Positions 5,793 to 9,086 of a stretch of DNA of 9,086 bases are shown here, piece after piece. This DNA is from Bacteroidales bacterium (GTDB lineage: Bacteria > Bacteroidota > Bacteroidia > Bacteroidales > UBA7960): contig SKNE01000293.1 in the NCBI GenBank assembly GCA_007120675.1, positions 1 to 9,086 of the forward strand. The letters run 5' to 3'. Each line of letters starts with the position of its first letter. The stretch's first letter is position 1. Position numbers and translations under genes: made by a program. The notes below the pieces were generated by a model that was not told the origin of the DNA, did no database searches, and saw nothing but the letters and a program-made list of their open reading frames with translations.

Positions 5793-7274
5793 ATGCCCCA
5801 GACCACCAGGAGACCAAAACTTTACGAGGCACTGATTCCCGTTGTTTTTCTCACCTTGCTGATATCTGTCAATGTGTTCATCTTTGGGGATGACGCCCTG
5901 GGGGGATCCAACCAGATGGTGCTGATACTCTCTGCCGCCGTGGCAGCGCTGGTGGCCATCCGGATCGGACACCGCTGGGAAACCCTGCACAAGGGGATCG
6001 TCAAAGCAATCGGATCGGCCATGTCGGCCATCCTGATCCTCTTCCTGATCGGGTCACTGGCAGGCACCTGGCTGCTCAGCGGGATCGTCCCCTCCATGAT
6101 CTATTACGGACTCCAGATACTGAACCCCACCATCTTCCTGGTGGCAGCCTGCGTGGTAAGTGCCATCGTATCCCTGGCTACCGGCAGCAGCTGGAGCACG
6201 GTGGCCACCCTGGGGGTGGCCCTGCTGGGCATTGGCCGCACCCTGGGAATACCGGAAGGCATCATTGGCGGCGCCATCATATCGGGAGCCTACTTTGGTG
6301 ACAAGATGTCGCCGCTGTCTGATACCACCAACCTGGCCCCTGCCATGGCCGGCACAGACCTGTTTACCCATATCCGCTATATGGCATGGACCACCGTCCC
6401 CTCCATCTCCATTGCACTGATCATCTTCATGGTCATCGGACTGACCCGCGCGCAGGACGGAGCCATCAATGATATCCAACCTGTACTGACCGCCATCGAC
6501 GACACCTTTCGCATCAGTCCCCTGCTGTTCCTGGTGCCCGCACTGGTGATCACCCTGATCATCCGCAAGGTGCCGGCCCTGCCGGCCCTGCTTGCCGGAA
6601 CACTGGCGGGTGGCATTTTCGCCCTGATATTTCAGCCCCATATCGTCTACCAGGTGAGTGGCGTGGAAGATCCGTTCGCCGTAGCAGCCTATATGGCCGT
6701 CATGAAAGCCATGTACACCAATATCTCTGTGGTCACCGATCACGAAATGGTCAACAGCCTGCTGCAGACAGGCGGGATGAGCGGAATGCTCAATACCGTA
6801 TGGCTCATCATCTGTGCCATGATATTCGGAGGCATCATGGAGTCCAGCGGCCTCCTGCAGAGGATCACCCAATCGGTGATCAAGCTGGCGCACAACACAG
6901 GCTCACTGGTCGCATCCACGGCGGGCACCTGCCTGTTTTTTAACATCACCGCCAGCGACCAGTACCTGGCCATCGTGGTGCCGGGACGCATGTTCGCAGA
7001 CACTTATAAGAAACGCGGACTGAGTCCCCAAAACCTGAGCCGCACACTGGAGGACAGCGGGACGGTGACCTCGGTCCTGGTGCCCTGGAACACCTGCGGT
7101 GCAACACAATCGGCCGTCCTGGGCGTGCCCACCCTGGCCTTTCTCCCCTATGCATTCTTCAACCTCATCAGTCCCTTCATGACCGTGCTCTTCGCCTACC
7201 TGAACATTCGCATATCCCGGTTAACGAGGAAGGGAGCAGGCAAGGAGCCACCACCGAAAGAAGCGTCAGCATGA
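5793..7274 (+). CDS. nhaC: Na+/H+ antiporter, NhaC family
   Basis: Inner-membrane secondary transporter exchanging cytoplasmic Na+ for external H+, used in pH and sodium homeostasis. At 493 residues it is of normal length, with roughly 11-12 hydrophobic segments starting at 14-31, 41-57 and 77-96. Family-type conserved stretches are ATGSSWSTVATLG (129-141), SGAYFGDKMSPLSDTTNLA (164-182) with the acidic D170 and D177 in a membrane context, NITASDQYLA (384-393), and LEDSGTVTSVLVPWNTCG (419-436). The C-terminus ends in a short charged, proline-rich tail (KGAGKEPPPKEASA). Start is ATG 5793; the ATGs at 5759 and 5774 are in another frame. The stop overlaps the start of the next gene by ATGA, so translation of the two is probably coupled. 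Transport of a related substrate, such as malate/lactate as in some NhaC-superfamily members, cannot be ruled out from sequence alone. Confidence 0.92.
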   Translation: MPQTTRRPKLYEALIPVVFLTLLISVNVFIFGDDALGGSNQMVLILSAAVAALVAIRIGHRWETLHKGIVKAIGSAMSAILILFLIGSLAGTWLLSGIVPSMIYYGLQILNPTIFLVAACVVSAIVSLATGSSWSTVATLGVALLGIGRTLGIPEGIIGGAIISGAYFGDKMSPLSDTTNLAPAMAGTDLFTHIRYMAWTTVPSISIALIIFMVIGLTRAQDGAINDIQPVLTAIDDTFRISPLLFLVPALVITLIIRKVPALPALLAGTLAGGIFALIFQPHIVYQVSGVEDPFAVAAYMAVMKAMYTNISVVTDHEMVNSLLQTGGMSGMLNTVWLIICAMIFGGIMESSGLLQRITQSVIKLAHNTGSLVASTAGTCLFFNITASDQYLAIVVPGRMFADTYKKRGLSPQNLSRTLEDSGTVTSVLVPWNTCGATQSAVLGVPTLAFLPYAFFNLISPFMTVLFAYLNIRISRLTRKGAGKEPPPKEASA

Positions 7275-8376
7275 AAAGTGTACACCTTTCGGTCACCAAC
7301 GATGTGCTCACCGACCAGCGCGTCAACAAAATGGCGCAAAGCCTGCACAGGATGGGTTTCCGCGTGTTCATCACCGGTGTCAGACGGAGCGACAGCAAGC
7401 CATTTGACCCGGATTATGCACGGGTGAACCGCCTGCCCATGTGCTTCCAGAAGAAATTCCTCTTCTACGCAGAATACAATATCAGGCTATTTTTTTACCT
7501 CTTGTTCAGGCGGCGCGACATCTACCACAGCAATGACCTGGACAGCCTGCCGGCGAACTACCTGTGCGCACGGATCCGGCGAAAGCCCCTGGTCTACGAT
7601 GCGCATGAATATTTTACCGGTACGGCTGAAGTGATATCACGGCCCCCTGTTCACAGGGTATGGAAAAGCCTGGAGCGATTCCTGCTGCCGCGGCAGGACC
7701 TGATGATCACGGTTAACCAGTCCATGGCAAGGCTCTACCGCGAAGAATACGGGGTGAAGCCCTATGTGATCAGGAACCTGCCCAGGTACAAGCCACCCAG
7801 GGGGTTCATACCGGCCGACGAGCTGAGCCTGCCTTCGCACCTGGACATCATTCTCATGCAGGGAACGGGGATCAATGTGGACAGGGGGGCGGAGGAACTC
7901 CTGGAAGCCATGCGTCCTGAGTTTGGGATCAGGCACGCGCTCCTGCTATTCATCGGCTCGGGCGATGTGGTCCCCAAGCTGAAACGGATGGCCAGCACAT
8001 GGGATCTGGGAGAAAGGGTGCTTTTCCTGGACAAAATGCCGCCCGATGAGTTGTATGAGTATACACTGCATGCAAAGGTGGGTGTCTCCCTGGATAAGGA
8101 CACCAATATCAACCACCGCTACAGTTTGCCCAATAAGTTATTCGATTATATCATGGCCGGGGTGCCCCAGCTCTGCTCCAGTCTGCCGGAGCTGGTGAAC
8201 ATCGTAAAAAAGTATGATACAGGACTCATTGCCGTGAACCATGAGCCTGCGCACATCGCCACCTGCATTCAAGAGATGTTATCGGACAAGGATCGCTGGA
8301 AGCGCTGGCACACCCACAGCCTGGAGGCCGCCAGGGAGCTGTGCTGGGAGAAGGAAGAGAAACAGGTGGATGCCGT

Positions 8377-9057
<681 letters not shown>

Positions 9058-9086
9058 ACAAGCGCTGGTTTAGGGTGTCTATCCAA

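Noticed and set aside
5759..5890. Short open frame from ATG 5759 (also ATG 5774) overlapping the nhaC start
   Set aside because: It is about 44 codons, in a different frame from nhaC, has no ribosome-binding signal and no recognisable product; probably chance.
6054..6893. 279-codon open frame on the minus strand inside nhaC
   Set aside because: Same composition artefact (His/Gly/Gln/Asp-rich, no domain) opposite an intact antiporter gene.

Overview
The window looks like chromosomal DNA of a Bacteroidota (Bacteroidetes) member, possibly an anaerobic Bacteroidales-like lineage with moderately high GC. The evidence is: a protein ending in a type A type IX secretion (T9SS) sorting domain, a target signal confined to this phylum; upstream elements resembling the phylum's -7 box TAnnTTTG; no convincing Shine-Dalgarno sequence before most starts; and FtsE, aspartase and Dus proteins that look like Bacteroidota versions of their families. 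The genus cannot be told from the window.

Layout, left to right. (1) 1-572, plus strand: the 3' end of a secreted or surface protein with divergent InlB-type B-repeats and a T9SS sorting domain, closed by a hairpin terminator at 644-678. (2) 677-2116, minus strand: an aspartate ammonia-lyase. (3) 2117-2300: an AT-rich divergent promoter region holding a -7-like box and a perfect palindrome on the aspA side and an inverted repeat on the hppA side. (4) 2301-4490, plus: a membrane-integral pyrophosphatase whose residues predict potassium dependence and sodium pumping, followed by a strong terminator hairpin. (5) 4650-5639, plus: a tRNA-dihydrouridine synthase with its own promoter-like box. (6) 5793-7274, plus: an NhaC-type sodium/proton antiporter, overlapping by 4 bp (7) 7271-8455, a GT4-type glycosyltransferase. 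(8) 8377-9057, minus: the ATPase FtsE, whose 3' end overlaps that of the glycosyltransferase by 79 bp. The intergenic gaps (573-676, 2117-2300, 4491-4649, 5640-5792) are all below 300 bases, and I saw no RNA gene, CRISPR array, insertion sequence, attachment site or origin.

How the genes fit together. Most are housekeeping genes standing as separate units. A plausible functional link is sodium bioenergetics: the pyrophosphatase would use PPi hydrolysis to export Na+, and NhaC exchanges Na+ for protons. Aspartase supplies fumarate, which an anaerobe can use as an electron acceptor. The only clear co-transcribed pair is nhaC with the glycosyltransferase. I did not find a convincing undescribed system. 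The points most worth a second look are the 79-bp tail-to-tail overlap of the glycosyltransferase and ftsE, the antiporter/glycosyltransferase coupling, and a run of eight G just upstream of most of the T9SS sorting domain.
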